64,000 nt of DNA from positions 1 to 64,000 of the forward strand of contig NZ_BSTR01000034.1 in assembly GCF_030269645.1 (NCBI RefSeq). The letters run 5' to 3'. The position numbers were made by a program, and so were the translations under genes. Each line of letters begins with the position of its first letter. The first letter of the stretch is position 1. The DNA is from Actinokineospora sp. NBRC 105648 (GTDB taxonomy: Bacteria; Actinomycetota; Actinomycetes; Mycobacteriales; Pseudonocardiaceae). Below are positions 7,078 through 15,990 of this stretch, piece by piece. The notes under the pieces were generated by a model. It searched no databases and was not told where the DNA came from. It saw only the letters and a program-made list of their open reading frames with translations.

Positions 7078-10000
7078 TCCTGCTCCTCGTCTAGGCGGCT
7101 CTCGTCTGAACCGGTCTGGTCACCAGCGTAGGCGTCGATGAGGGCATGCCGGCCACGCCGGACCCCCTGCTGGAAGCTGGACATGCGGCCGCGAACGGCG
7201 TCCGCCGTGCGTGGAGGAAGCGGAGGCACCGCGGGTTGCTCCGCGGTCTCCTCCCGTGGGGCGGCGGAACCGGGCACCAGGTGCGCCTTGGGAACGCGCT
7301 TGGGCAGGCCCGCCGTCGTCGTGGTGTCCGCGGTGGTGTCCAGCAGGGCTCGCGCCCGCTGCCACCCGTCGTCGCCGGGCGAGGCCCAGGCGTCGACCTT
7401 CGCCTGCTCGGGCTCGGGCTCCGGCGCGGGCTCGTCGACCTCGGGCGCCGGGGGCGCCTGGTCGACCGGCTCGGCCTGCTCGTGCGGCTCGGGCAGGGCG
7501 TCGTGCTCCTCGGCGACCGGCTCTTCCTCGGTCTCCGGCGGGCGGGTGTGCCCGTTGGTGACCGGGGTGGAGCCGGTGTCGCCCGCCTCGAACCACTGCG
7601 AGAGCACTGCCTCGTAGATCGGCAGGCGCTCGGTGGGCGCGTCGACGACCCGCTCGGGCTGCGGCTGGTCGCCGCCGCGCGGGGTGACCGGGGTGTAGAC
7701 GGAGTTGCCGTTGCGAGGAGCGTCACCGCGGGGGGTGTCGTCACGGCTCGGCTCGGGCAGCGGCAGGCCGAACAGCGAGCCGGTGACCGCGTCGTCGACC
7801 AGGTGGCCGTTGAGCCGGGCGTTGATCTCCTCGGGCGTGGCGGGCGGGCCCCAGCCGCCGGTGTCGTCCGGGCTGCCGTGCTGGCCGAAGCCGGGGTCGA
7901 AGGCCGGGTAGCCCGCGACCTCCTCGGCCGGGCGGTCCACCGGGGACTCGTTGAGCAGGCTGCCGTTCTCCGAGCGCAGCCGCGGCATGCTGCCGGTGAA
8001 CGCGCCCGCGATGCCGCTGGCCTTGGCCGCGGTGTCGCCGAGGCTGGGCGTCTGGGCGACGATGCTGGTCGGCTGAGCGGCGCTGGAGGTCTGGACCAGC
8101 GTGGCGGGCACGGTGATCCGGGCGATCAGGCCGCCCTCGATGTCCTCGTTGTCGCGCAGCCGCACCTTGATGTCGTGCCGCTTGGCCAGCCGGGCGACCA
8201 CGTAGAGGCCCATCCGCCTGGTCACCGCGACGTCGAGGTCGGGCGGGTCGGCGAGCCGGGAGTTGGCGGACTCGATCTCGTCGTCGCTCATGCCGACGCC
8301 GGAGTCGGTGATCTGGACGGCCAGTTCCTTCTTCCTGGTCACCGCCATCCGGACGTAGACCTTCTTCTCCGGCTCGGAGAACGAGGTCGCGTTGTCCAGC
8401 AGCTCGGCGATCAGGTGGACCAGGTCGGAGACCGCGCGGCCCTGCACCGACACCTCGGGGGCGGAGAGCACCTCGATCCGGGCGTACTGCTCGACCTCGG
8501 AGACCGCCGCGCCGACGACCTCGGCGGCGGGCACCGGCCGGGACAGCTGGCGGCTCAGGCCGGAGCCGGAGAGCACCAGCAGCGACTCGGAGTTGCGCCG
8601 CATGCGGGTGGCGAGGTGGTCGAGCTCGAAGAGGCTGGCGAGCTGGTCGGGGTCCTGCTCGTCCTGCTCGAGCCGGTCGATCAGGGACAGCTGGCGCTCG
8701 ACCAGGGTCTGCGACCGGCGGGACAGGTTGACGAAGATGGAGTTGATGTTGTCGCGGAGCAGCGCCTGCTCGGTCGCCATCCGGACCGCCTGGTCGTGCA
8801 CGGCGTCGAAGGAGCGGGCCAGCTGGCCGGTCTCCTCCCGGGTGAACACCGGCACCGGCTCGACCGCGTTCTTCGAGGCCTCGACCGGGTCGGGGTCGGC
8901 GAGGATCCGCTGCACCGTCTCCGGCAGCCGCCGGTTCGCCACGTCCAGGGCGTCGCGGCGCAGCACGCGCAGCGGCACCAGCAGCGAGCGGGCGACGACG
9001 AAGGTGACCACCAGGGCGGCCAGGATCGCGATCAGCACGATCACCGCGTCGCGCCAGGCGTTGGACTTGGCGGCGTCGGCGGCCTGGGTGGCCTTGGTGC
9101 GCAGCTTCTCCAGCAGCGTGACCTCGACCTTGCGCAGCGACTCCGAGGTGGCCCGGGAGTCCGCGGCCAGCGTCTCCATCTTGATGCCCAGGTCCGGCAG
9201 GCCCTTGTCGGCGTGCACGAACGCGGTCTGCTTGATCCGCTCGCGGTCGTCGACCTCGGCACCGGAGAAGGTGTCGGAGTAGAACTGCGCCTCGGCGATG
9301 TCGGCGTTGGCGCGGAAGTTGGCGATCGAGGCGTTGAAGCTGGCCTCGGCGGCCCGGGCCTGGTCGAGCATGCTCGCCGGGAAGTTGTTGCGCGCGCCCG
9401 CGATCATCAGGATCGAGTTCTGCCTGCCCAGGTACTCCTTGGCCTCCACGATGCTCAGCGCGGCGGTGGCCAGCCGGGCGATCTCGGGCTGGGCCAGCGA
9501 GGAGGTGAACTCCGAGCCCGCGGCGAGCACGTTCTCCAAGAGCGCGGTGTAGGCGCCGTAGACGCCGACGTCGGGGTAGGCGCTGGCGGTGGCGGCCTGG
9601 CGCACCGACTCGACCGCGCTGAGCCTGCTGGCCAGGGAGGAGAGCAGGTCGCCGTTGCCGGTGGAGACGCTGGAGACGGCCTGGCTCAGCCGCGACAGGC
9701 TGGCGTTGGTCCGTTGGATCTGGCCCTGCATCGGGCCCGCGTCGCCGGTGCGACCGCCCGCCACGTAGGCCACGACGAGGTTGCGCTCGTTCTGCATCTC
9801 GTGCACGAGGGCCACGACGTCGAGGGTCGCGGTGACGCTGACGGCGGCCTCGTCGAAGGTGGCCGCCCGGTCGAGCTCACTGGTCGCGCGGAGCACGCCG
9901 AGGGCGACCGCGGTGATGACCGGGACCATCAGGACGGCGACCAGCTTGGTGCGCAGCCGCCAGTTGCGCAGCCGCCAGCGCGACCCGCCCTCGACGGTCT

Positions 10001-10118
10001 TGCGACCGGGGGGACGCGCGTTCGCGACCGCGCCTGCGTCTAGTTCGGACACGGCGGCACCACCGTCTTTCCCTGGGCCTGAGTCCACCCCAGTGGTGTG
10101 GTCGGGCACTGCCAGCAC
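7074..10118 (-). CDS. cvnA: Conservon sensor histidine-kinase-like protein CvnA (NIT domain), 1014 aa
   Basis: Membrane sensor of the conservon. Segments in order: basic N-terminus; TM1 at about 58-77; a large extracytoplasmic nitrate/nitrite-sensing (NIT) domain with [12 protein letters not shown]2 at about 352-375; HAMP-like linker; a helical dimerisation region without an obvious H-box histidine; then an HATPase_c domain with N-box [12 protein letters not shown] (about 570) and G1 box [10 protein letters not shown] (about 603). The last 320 residues are Pro/Glu/Asp-rich and probably disordered. Start taken as GTG 10118, but in-frame starts further in cannot be excluded since the first 50 residues look poorly conserved. 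Divergently transcribed from the ABC importer at 10695. Ligand unknown. Confidence 0.93.
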   Translation of the reverse strand: MLAVPDHTTGVDSGPGKDGGAAVSELDAGAVANARPPGRKTVEGGSRWRLRNWRLRTKLVAVLMVPVITAVALGVLRATSELDRAATFDEAAVSVTATLDVVALVHEMQNERNLVVAYVAGGRTGDAGPMQGQIQRTNASLSRLSQAVSSVSTGNGDLLSSLASRLSAVESVRQAATASAYPDVGVYGAYTALLENVLAAGSEFTSSLAQPEIARLATAALSIVEAKEYLGRQNSILMIAGARNNFPASMLDQARAAEASFNASIANFRANADIAEAQFYSDTFSGAEVDDRERIKQTAFVHADKGLPDLGIKMETLAADSRATSESLRKVEVTLLEKLRTKATQAADAAKSNAWRDAVIVLIAILAALVVTFVVARSLLVPLRVLRRDALDVANRRLPETVQRILADPDPVEASKNAVEPVPVFTREETGQLARSFDAVHDQAVRMATEQALLRDNINSIFVNLSRRSQTLVERQLSLIDRLEQDEQDPDQLASLFELDHLATRMRRNSESLLVLSGSGLSRQLSRPVPAAEVVGAAVSEVEQYARIEVLSAPEVSVQGRAVSDLVHLIAELLDNATSFSEPEKKVYVRMAVTRKKELAVQITDSGVGMSDDEIESANSRLADPPDLDVAVTRRMGLYVVARLAKRHDIKVRLRDNEDIEGGLIARITVPATLVQTSSAAQPTSIVAQTPSLGDTAAKASGIAGAFTGSMPRLRSENGSLLNESPVDRPAEEVAGYPAFDPGFGQHGSPDDTGGWGPPATPEEINARLNGHLVDDAVTGSLFGLPLPEPSRDDTPRGDAPRNGNSVYTPVTPRGGDQPQPERVVDAPTERLPIYEAVLSQWFEAGDTGSTPVTNGHTRPPETEEEPVAEEHDALPEPHEQAEPVDQAPPAPEVDEPAPEPEPEQAKVDAWASPGDDGWQRARALLDTTADTTTTAGLPKRVPKAHLVPGSAAPREETAEQPAVPPLPPRTADAVRGRMSSFQQGVRRGRHALIDAYAGDQTGSDESRLDEEQE

Positions 10119-10694
10119 TCTCCCTGCATCTGAGCCAGTAGCCCGTCACTCGGAGGCCAGCTCTAACGGACAACTACCCCAGTGCGGCACGCGCAACGTC
10201 GCGGACGGGCGGGGTGCGTGGCGACCGCCGCAAGATGTCGGACCGGGGCGGCCCAACGTTACCCGCGAGCATGACGCCTGCTCTCCCTGGCCGCTCTGAT
10301 GAGCGCCGCACTGTGGACACAGAAGGTAGCGAAGTCTACGTCACGATGTAACCCTTCCAGGGCATCATCACACGCAGTACCCGATGCTTAGTGGCGACAA
10401 CATTTCATCTGGGTGATGTAGTGGTGGTTTTCCCTACGTTCACCGTCGCCCATATGGATGAGTAATCGGCATACCTCAGCCAAGTTGACTACAGAACGTA
10501 AACCCCAGGTCAGAGGGGTTGCACAGTTCGCCCAGTTGGGTCAACAGTCTCGCTCGAATCAGTGAGAGAGTTCACCGCAAGGCATCTAGTGCGTACTCAT
10601 TGTGACACGCCCGGCACTGTCTCTAGAGTGCCACTCGGTGCCCAGGGGGACACGCACCTCGACAAAAACCAACCTCCTATGAGGAGAGGCTCCA
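10119..10694. other. Divergent control region between cvnA and the ABC importer
   Basis: A 576-bp segment without a gene and of clearly lower GC than its surroundings. It must hold promoters for cvnABCD to the left and for the importer operon to the right. The only site I can defend is the promoter listed at 10600-10629. No riboswitch fold or convincing long palindrome was seen, so the substrate of the importer cannot be read from its leader. Confidence 0.7.
10600..10629 (+). promoter_or_regulatory. Candidate promoter of the ABC importer operon
   Basis: TTGTGA (10600-10605) and TAGAGT (10624-10629) are separated by 18 bp and resemble -35 and -10 boxes of the principal actinobacterial sigma factor. 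Transcription would start near 10636, leaving a leader of about 60 nt. The importer start codon at 10695 is then preceded by AGGAGAGG, a strong ribosome site. Prediction from consensus match only. Confidence 0.4.
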
Positions 10695-11723
10695 ATGCTT
10701 CGAAGCTTTGCCACCAGACGGGTCACCCGCGCCCGGCTGCCGATCGCCGTCCTCGCCCTCACCATGTTCGCGACGCTGAGCGGGTGCGGGCTGCTCGGTG
10801 GCGACGACGGGGGTTCCGCCGGGCAGGGCACCGGCGGGGTGGAGAAGGCCAAGATCCGCGTGGGCGTGCTGCCGGTCGTCGACGTGGCCCCGTTCTACCG
10901 GGCTATCGAGCAGGGCTACTTCGCGGCCGAGGGCCTCCAGGTCGAGCCGGTCGTGATGGCCAGCGGCAAGGCCTCCATCGACGGCCTGATCGGCGGCGAC
11001 GTCGACATCGCCTTCGCCTCCTACCCGGCCCCGCTGCTCGCGCAGAGCAAGAAGATCGCCGACTTCAAGATCGTCGCGGACGGGCTGACCGCCAAGCCGG
11101 GGCACATCGTGGTCGTGGCGAACAAGGACTCGACGTTCAAGAAGCCCGGTGACGCCCCCGGCAAGAAGATCGCTATCTCGGGCCGCAACACGATGACCGA
11201 CCTGGCCCCGATGTCGGTGCTCAAGACCCAGGGCGTGGACTACACCCAGGTGCAGTTCGTCGAGATGGCCTTCCCGGAGATGATCACCGCGCTGGAGAAG
11301 AACTCCGTCGACGGCGCCGTGCTGGTCGAGCCGTGGGTGACCACCGCGATGAAGAAGCTGGGCGCGGTGCCGGTCTTCGACGGCGCCTCCGGCCCCACCC
11401 TGGAGATGCCGATGTCGGGCTACGTCGCGATCGGCGGCCAGGGCAAGCTGGCCACCTCCAGCCCGAAGACCGTCGCGGCCTTCCAGCGCGCGCTGGCCAA
11501 GGCGCAGGCCGAGGCGACCGACCGGTCCAAGGTCGAGCCGATGTTCGTCAAGTACGCCAAGATCGACCAGCAGACCGCGCAGCTGGTGACCATCTCGACC
11601 TACTCCACCTCGCTGGAGGCCAACCGCATCCAGCGGGTGGCCAACCTGATGGAGGAGTTCGGCGTGATCAAGGGGCACCTCGACGTCGCCTCGATGATCC
11701 CGAACTCCGGCACGAACAAGTGA
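10695..11723 (+). CDS. ABC importer substrate-binding lipoprotein (NMT1/SsuA-like), 342 aa
   Basis: Extracytoplasmic solute receptor. The signal peptide ends in lipobox LSGC, making Cys31 the lipidated residue. The mature protein has the periplasmic-binding type II fold with the NMT1/SsuA signature: VGVLPVVDVAPFYRAIEQGYF near the start, MASGKASIDGLIGGDVDIAFASYP in the ligand cleft, and VLVEPWVTTA. Such receptors bind alkanesulfonates, taurine, nitrate or thiamine pyrimidine precursors; the cleft residues do not let me choose. It is followed at once by two permeases and an ATPase, so one receptor serves a heterodimeric channel. AGGAGAGG 6 nt before the ATG supports the start. Confidence 0.9.
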   Translation: MLRSFATRRVTRARLPIAVLALTMFATLSGCGLLGGDDGGSAGQGTGGVEKAKIRVGVLPVVDVAPFYRAIEQGYFAAEGLQVEPVVMASGKASIDGLIGGDVDIAFASYPAPLLAQSKKIADFKIVADGLTAKPGHIVVVANKDSTFKKPGDAPGKKIAISGRNTMTDLAPMSVLKTQGVDYTQVQFVEMAFPEMITALEKNSVDGAVLVEPWVTTAMKKLGAVPVFDGASGPTLEMPMSGYVAIGGQGKLATSSPKTVAAFQRALAKAQAEATDRSKVEPMFVKYAKIDQQTAQLVTISTYSTSLEANRIQRVANLMEEFGVIKGHLDVASMIPNSGTNK

Positions 11724-11765
11724 GCCGGCTGGGGGTGGGCTCCCGCTGAGGCGGAGCCGAACACC

Positions 11766-12545
11766 GTGAGCGGAGCTCCCCGAGTTCCCGCGAGCCTGGT
11801 CGGTCTGGTTGGCCTCTTCGCGATCTGGGAAGTGGCCAGCCGGACCGACCTGGTTCCGGCGTACTACCTGCGTCCACCCAGTGTCGTTTTCCCCCGCCTG
11901 CTCGAGCTCGTCTTCGCCGACGCGAACTTCCAGCGGGCCCTCGTCGCCACCCTCTCGGCCACCGTGCTGGCACTGGTCATCGCGGTCCTGGTCGCGGTCC
12001 CCGCGGGCCTGCTGCTGGGCAGCGTCCCGGCGGTGCGGCACGGGGTGATGACCCTGGTCGAGTTCCTCCGGCCGATCCCCTCGGTCGCCCTGATCCCGTT
12101 GGCCCTGCTGACCTTCGGCACCGGCCCGGACACCAAGGTCACCCTCGCCGTCTACGGCGCGCTGTGGCCGATCCTGTTCAACACCATGTACGCCCTCGAC
12201 GAGATCGATCCGCTGCACGTGGAGACCGCGCGCGCGTTCGGCACCGGCAGGCTGGGCGTGCTCACCCGGGTCGCGCTGCCGCACGCGGCACCGTTCGTGC
12301 TCACCGGCATCCGGCTCTCCTTCGCGATCGCCATGGGTGTCGCGGTGAGCGTGGAGCTGCTCGCGGGCGGGTCCGTCGGCATCGGCCAGGTCGTCCTGGA
12401 GGCGGGGAGCGGTGGGTTCGACATGGACACCGTGCTGGCGGGCACCGTGCTCGCCGGGCTGATCGGCTACGGCGCCAACGCCGGCCTGGAACTGCTGCAG
12501 CGCAAGGCTTTCGCCTGGTCCACCCCGCGAGGTGGTGCGCGGTGA
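11766..12545 (+). CDS. ABC importer permease (BPD_transp_1), first of two, 259 aa
   Basis: Inner-membrane channel subunit of the SsuC/TauC type with about six membrane segments. The ATPase-coupling EAA loop is ETARAFGTGRLGVLTRVALP (about 155-175), with the expected glycine. GTG at 11766 lies 42 bp after the receptor gene. Its end overlaps the GTG of the second permease by 4 nt (GTGA), so the two channel subunits are probably made in equal amounts. Confidence 0.92.
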   Translation: MSGAPRVPASLVGLVGLFAIWEVASRTDLVPAYYLRPPSVVFPRLLELVFADANFQRALVATLSATVLALVIAVLVAVPAGLLLGSVPAVRHGVMTLVEFLRPIPSVALIPLALLTFGTGPDTKVTLAVYGALWPILFNTMYALDEIDPLHVETARAFGTGRLGVLTRVALPHAAPFVLTGIRLSFAIAMGVAVSVELLAGGSVGIGQVVLEAGSGGFDMDTVLAGTVLAGLIGYGANAGLELLQRKAFAWSTPRGGAR

Positions 12546-13324
12546 GCGCCCTGGTGCGGGAACTGCGGCGCTGGGCCGTGCTCGCCGTGGCCGTCGTGCT
12601 GTGGGAGCTGGTCACCCGCGCGGCGCACGACCAGAACTTCCCACCGCCGACCACGATCGCCCGGGCCGCGGGCAGGCTGTGGTTCTCCGACGCGTTCGCC
12701 GACCACATCGTCCCCGGCGTCGGGCGGATGCTCGTCGGCTGGGCGGTCGCGGCGGTGATCGGCGTGGCGCTGGGCGTCGCGCTGGGCCGCTCGCGCGCGG
12801 CGATGGCCTACCTGGGCCCGGTCTTCACCTTCATGCGCTCCATCCCACCGCCGCTGCTGGTGCCGTTCTTCGTCGCCACGGTGGGCGTGCTCGACCTGCA
12901 GCTGCCGACGATCGTCTTCGGCTCGATCTGGCCGGTGCTGCTCAACACCGTCGACGGCGTGCGCGGCGTCGACGCGACGAAGGTCGAGACCGCCCAGGTG
13001 TTCCGGCTGTCCAGGACACAGTGGACCTTCGGGGTGGTGCTGCCCTCGGCGCTGCCCAAGGTGTTCGCCGGGCTGCGGCTGAGCCTGTCGATCGCGCTGA
13101 TCCTGATGGTCGTCTCGGAGCTGGTCGGCTCGGAGAACGGCATCGGCAACCGGCTGGTGCGCGCCAAGTCCGACTACGAGCTGCCCGACATGTGGGCGTG
13201 GATCGTGCTGCTCGGCGTGCTCGGCTACCTGTTCAACACGCTCCTGCTGCTGCTCGAGCGGCGCGCGCTGGCCTGGCAGCCGCGGCACTCGCTCGAGGCG
13301 AAGACGCTGGCCACCGGAGGATGA
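12542..13324 (+). CDS. ABC importer permease (BPD_transp_1), second of two, 260 aa
   Basis: Paralogue of the preceding permease. The start at GTG 12542 is fixed by the 4-nt overlap; a longer frame upstream runs through the first permease and is a shadow. Its EAA loop reads ETAQVFRLSRTQWTFGVVLP, in which the usual glycine is replaced by arginine. Two different permeases therefore form the channel, an arrangement less common than the homodimeric TauC/SsuC type. Family call is firm; substrate unknown. Confidence 0.92.
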   Translation: MSALVRELRRWAVLAVAVVLWELVTRAAHDQNFPPPTTIARAAGRLWFSDAFADHIVPGVGRMLVGWAVAAVIGVALGVALGRSRAAMAYLGPVFTFMRSIPPPLLVPFFVATVGVLDLQLPTIVFGSIWPVLLNTVDGVRGVDATKVETAQVFRLSRTQWTFGVVLPSALPKVFAGLRLSLSIALILMVVSELVGSENGIGNRLVRAKSDYELPDMWAWIVLLGVLGYLFNTLLLLLERRALAWQPRHSLEAKTLATGG

Positions 13325-13345
13325 CCCTGTGACGAGGATGGCGCT

Positions 13346-14134
13346 GTGACGACGATGCTCGAGGTAGACGGTCTCGGACACACCTACCAGGGCAAGGACG
13401 GCGCGCACACGGCGATCGACGGGCTCTCGTTCACCGTGCGCGCCGGTGAGCTGGTCTGCGTCGTGGGCCCGTCCGGCTGCGGCAAGTCGACGCTGCTGCG
13501 CACGATCGCCGGCCTGGTGCGGCCCAGCCGGGGCACGGTGAGCCTGCACGGCAACCGGGTCGACGGCGTGCCCGCCGACCTGGCCGTGGTGTTCCAGGAC
13601 TACAGCCGCTCGCTGTTCCCCTGGCTGACCGTGGCGCGCAACGTCGAGTTCCCGCTGCGCGGGCTGGCCAAGGCGGAGCGGGTGGCCCGGGCGCGCGACG
13701 CGCTGGCCGCGGTGGGCCTGGACCAGGCCGGGCGCAAGTACCCGTGGCAGCTCTCCGGCGGCATGCAGCAGCGGGTGGCCATCGCCCGGGCGCTGGCCTA
13801 CCGGCCCGCGCTGCTGCTGATGGACGAGCCGTTCGCCTCGGTCGACGCGCAGACCCGGTTCGAGCTGGAGGACCTGCTGCTGCGGGTGCGCCGCGAGCAG
13901 GACACCACGGTGCTGCTGGTCACCCACGACATCGACGAGAGCGTCTACCTGGGCGACCGGGTGCTGGTGCTCTCGAAGTCGCCCGCGACCGTGGTGGCCG
14001 ACCTGGACGTGCACCTGGGCGGTGCGCGCGACCAGATCACCACCCGGGCGAGCGAGGAGTTCGTGGAGCTGCGGGCCCGGGTCGCCGGGCTGCTGCAGGG
14101 CAAGCAGGCCACCCGGCAGCCGGTGCACAAGTGA
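13346..14134 (+). CDS. ABC importer ATPase (SsuB/TauB type), 262 aa
   Basis: Cytoplasmic ATPase energising the importer. Walker A GPSGCGKST (about 43-51), Q-loop VFQDYSRSLFPW, signature LSGGMQQR, Walker B LLLMDEPFASVD and H-loop LLVTHDIDE are all intact. GTG at 13346 is 21 bp after the second permease; an in-frame ATG at 13355 is an alternative start. The operon ends in the strong hairpin at 14148-14185. Confidence 0.94.
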   Translation: MTTMLEVDGLGHTYQGKDGAHTAIDGLSFTVRAGELVCVVGPSGCGKSTLLRTIAGLVRPSRGTVSLHGNRVDGVPADLAVVFQDYSRSLFPWLTVARNVEFPLRGLAKAERVARARDALAAVGLDQAGRKYPWQLSGGMQQRVAIARALAYRPALLLMDEPFASVDAQTRFELEDLLLRVRREQDTTVLLVTHDIDESVYLGDRVLVLSKSPATVVADLDVHLGGARDQITTRASEEFVELRARVAGLLQGKQATRQPVHK

Positions 14135-14147
14135 CCCGGTGAGACGT

Positions 14148-14185
14148 GACGAGGGGCCCGGCGGGATTCCGCCGGGCCCCTCGTC
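14148..14185. terminator. Bidirectional terminator between convergent genes
   Basis: A perfect 17-bp stem (14148-14164 with 14169-14185) with a 4-nt loop GATT sits between the importer ATPase stop at 14134 and the stop of the minus-strand gene at 14198. No U-tract follows on either side, which is usual in very GC-rich actinomycetes. Confidence 0.85.
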
Positions 14186-14197
14186 GTGCGTACTGGG

Positions 14198-14959
14198 TTA
14201 CTGCTTGATCCGCTTCACGCAGAGCGTGGTGGGCGGCTCCGGGTAGGTCAGCCCGCCGTCGACGTCACCGTCGCACGCGGACTCGTCGGCCTTGCCGGTG
14301 ACGACCTTGACCACCTTGAGCTCAGCCGACGCGCAGTCCGCGCGGGCCGCCTTGCCCGCGCCGCCGGAGATGACGTTGTCGAAGCACTCGCCGTCCTTGG
14401 CATTGATCATCAGGCAGAGCGTGAACCCGCCACCGCGGTTGCTCGACTGGGTGTAGGACTCGTAGAACTCACCCGGGCACTTGGCCGAGCTGCTGTCCAG
14501 CTTCTTGCCGATCTTGTAGACGGCTTCCTGGCTGTTGCAGTCGATCTTCTCGACGTCGGCGTCGGTGGCCGAGGCGTCGTTGACCTTGATGCAGTCGCCC
14601 GCCTCGGCGGTGGCCGCGGACTTGGTGAAGTAGTAGATCGCGCCACCGGCGACCGCGAGCACCACGATCAGCAGGACGACCAGTCGGATGACCTTGCCCT
14701 TGCCGCTCTTCTGCGGCGGCGCGACCTGCGGGGGCGCGGCGGGGAAGCCACCCGGCTGGCCGGGCTGGCCCGGCTGACCCGGCTGGACGGGCTGCTGGCC
14801 GAAGGGCGGCGGCTGCTGACCGGGCGGCGGGCCGTACGGCTGGCCGGCGGGCGGGGGCTGCTGCTGACCTCCGGGAGGCGTCGACGGCCCCTGGTTGTAG
14901 GGCTGCTGCGGACCGCCCTGCGGGGGACCGAACTGACCCGGCTGCTGCGGGTTGGACAT
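14198..14959 (-). CDS. LppU/SCO3897-type membrane protein with Pro/Gln-rich N-terminus, 253 aa
   Basis: The cytoplasmic N-terminal 85 residues are rich in Pro, Gln and Gly. A single membrane segment follows (about 90-110), then an extracytoplasmic domain of about 140 residues with about ten cysteines, probably disulfide-bonded, ending in the motif YPEPPTTLCV. The Cys pattern and the closing motif match LppU/SCO3897-type actinobacterial proteins, whose role is not known. The next gene (15122) codes for a paralogue with the same ending. Confidence 0.8.
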   Translation of the reverse strand: MSNPQQPGQFGPPQGGPQQPYNQGPSTPPGGQQQPPPAGQPYGPPPGQQPPPFGQQPVQPGQPGQPGQPGGFPAAPPQVAPPQKSGKGKVIRLVVLLIVVLAVAGGAIYYFTKSAATAEAGDCIKVNDASATDADVEKIDCNSQEAVYKIGKKLDSSSAKCPGEFYESYTQSSNRGGGFTLCLMINAKDGECFDNVISGGAGKAARADCASAELKVVKVVTGKADESACDGDVDGGLTYPEPPTTLCVKRIKQ

Positions 14960-15121
14960 CGTGCACCTCGTGGAGTTCTGGCGAAAAACGACATTTGCGG
15001 CACCGTCCCCATGGGACTCGACCGGTGCGGCGGTGCAATCTAACGCGCCCGCCGCCCAGACGTGCCGCTAACCGGCAAAACCGGCGGTGAATCACCCACC
15101 GTGACCGTCCAAGCGCGACTT

Positions 15122-15823
15122 TCAGGGTGTCTTGGGCGTCTCGACGCAGAAGACGGTGGGCGGTTCCGGGTAGCCGATGCCGTTGCCCTCCGGGCACGGG
15201 CTGGGGTCGGCGGTCCCGTCGAGCACCTGGGAGATCCGGATGGACTCCGGCGACTCGCAGCCGCTCACCCGGAACGACTGGTTCGGCTCGTCGGCGACGT
15301 AGCAGCGGCCCGCCTGGAAGTTGGGCATCAGGCAGAGCAGCTGCTTGTCGGTGCGCAGCTCGCGGTAGGCGCCCTCGGCGCAGCCGTTGTCGGACAGGTC
15401 CAGTCTGGACGCCACCCGGAAGGTGGCCGCGTCGTCGTCGCAGTCGACGGTCTCGACCCGTGCCTGGTCGTCGGCGCCGGTGACCGCGGCGCACTCGGCG
15501 GTCGGGGCGTCGTCGTCGAGGACGTAGCGGAAGACCACGAAGCCCACGGCGGTGATGAGCACCGCGATGAGCGCGATCGCCCACGCGGGTAAGGGCTTGC
15601 GCGGGCGCACCGTGGGCACGTGCTCATCGGCGGCGTGCTCGTCCGCGGGGACGTGCTCGTCTGCCGCGTGCTCCTCGGCGGGCTCGGGCTCGTCGGCGGG
15701 GGTGTGCTCGTCAGTGGGGACGTGCTCGTCGGCGGCCACCCCGTCGGCCTGCCGCGGGCTGTCGGTCGCCTGCGGCCGCTCGGCGTCATCCCGCTGGTCG
15801 ACGGGCTCTTCTGGGTTGCTCAT
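15122..15823 (-). CDS. Paralogous LppU/SCO3897-type membrane protein, 233 aa
   Basis: Same plan as the 14198 gene: acidic cytoplasmic N-terminus (about 1-75) with short repeats around the motif ADEH(V/A), one membrane segment (about 82-103), and an extracytoplasmic Cys-containing domain ending in YPEPPTVFCV. It begins MSNPEEP where the paralogue begins MSNPQQP, so the pair arose by tandem duplication followed by divergence of the N-terminal tails. The 162-bp gap between them leaves room for separate promoters. Function unknown. Confidence 0.8.
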   Translation of the reverse strand: MSNPEEPVDQRDDAERPQATDSPRQADGVAADEHVPTDEHTPADEPEPAEEHAADEHVPADEHAADEHVPTVRPRKPLPAWAIALIAVLITAVGFVVFRYVLDDDAPTAECAAVTGADDQARVETVDCDDDAATFRVASRLDLSDNGCAEGAYRELRTDKQLLCLMPNFQAGRCYVADEPNQSFRVSGCESPESIRISQVLDGTADPSPCPEGNGIGYPEPPTVFCVETPKTP

Positions 15824-15990
15824 GAGCGGCCTCTGGCGTCGCGGTGGGGGTGGCGCGTGGAACCTAGCGGTCCGGCCCGCGGACCTGGCAGCCCGGTTAC
15901 CGAACTGTGGCCTGCGGCGGTGGGACTAACGAACCCCCGTTCGCTGTTTGCGACACTGGACACCAGCCGAGCGCAGGGAGCGAGGGACCA

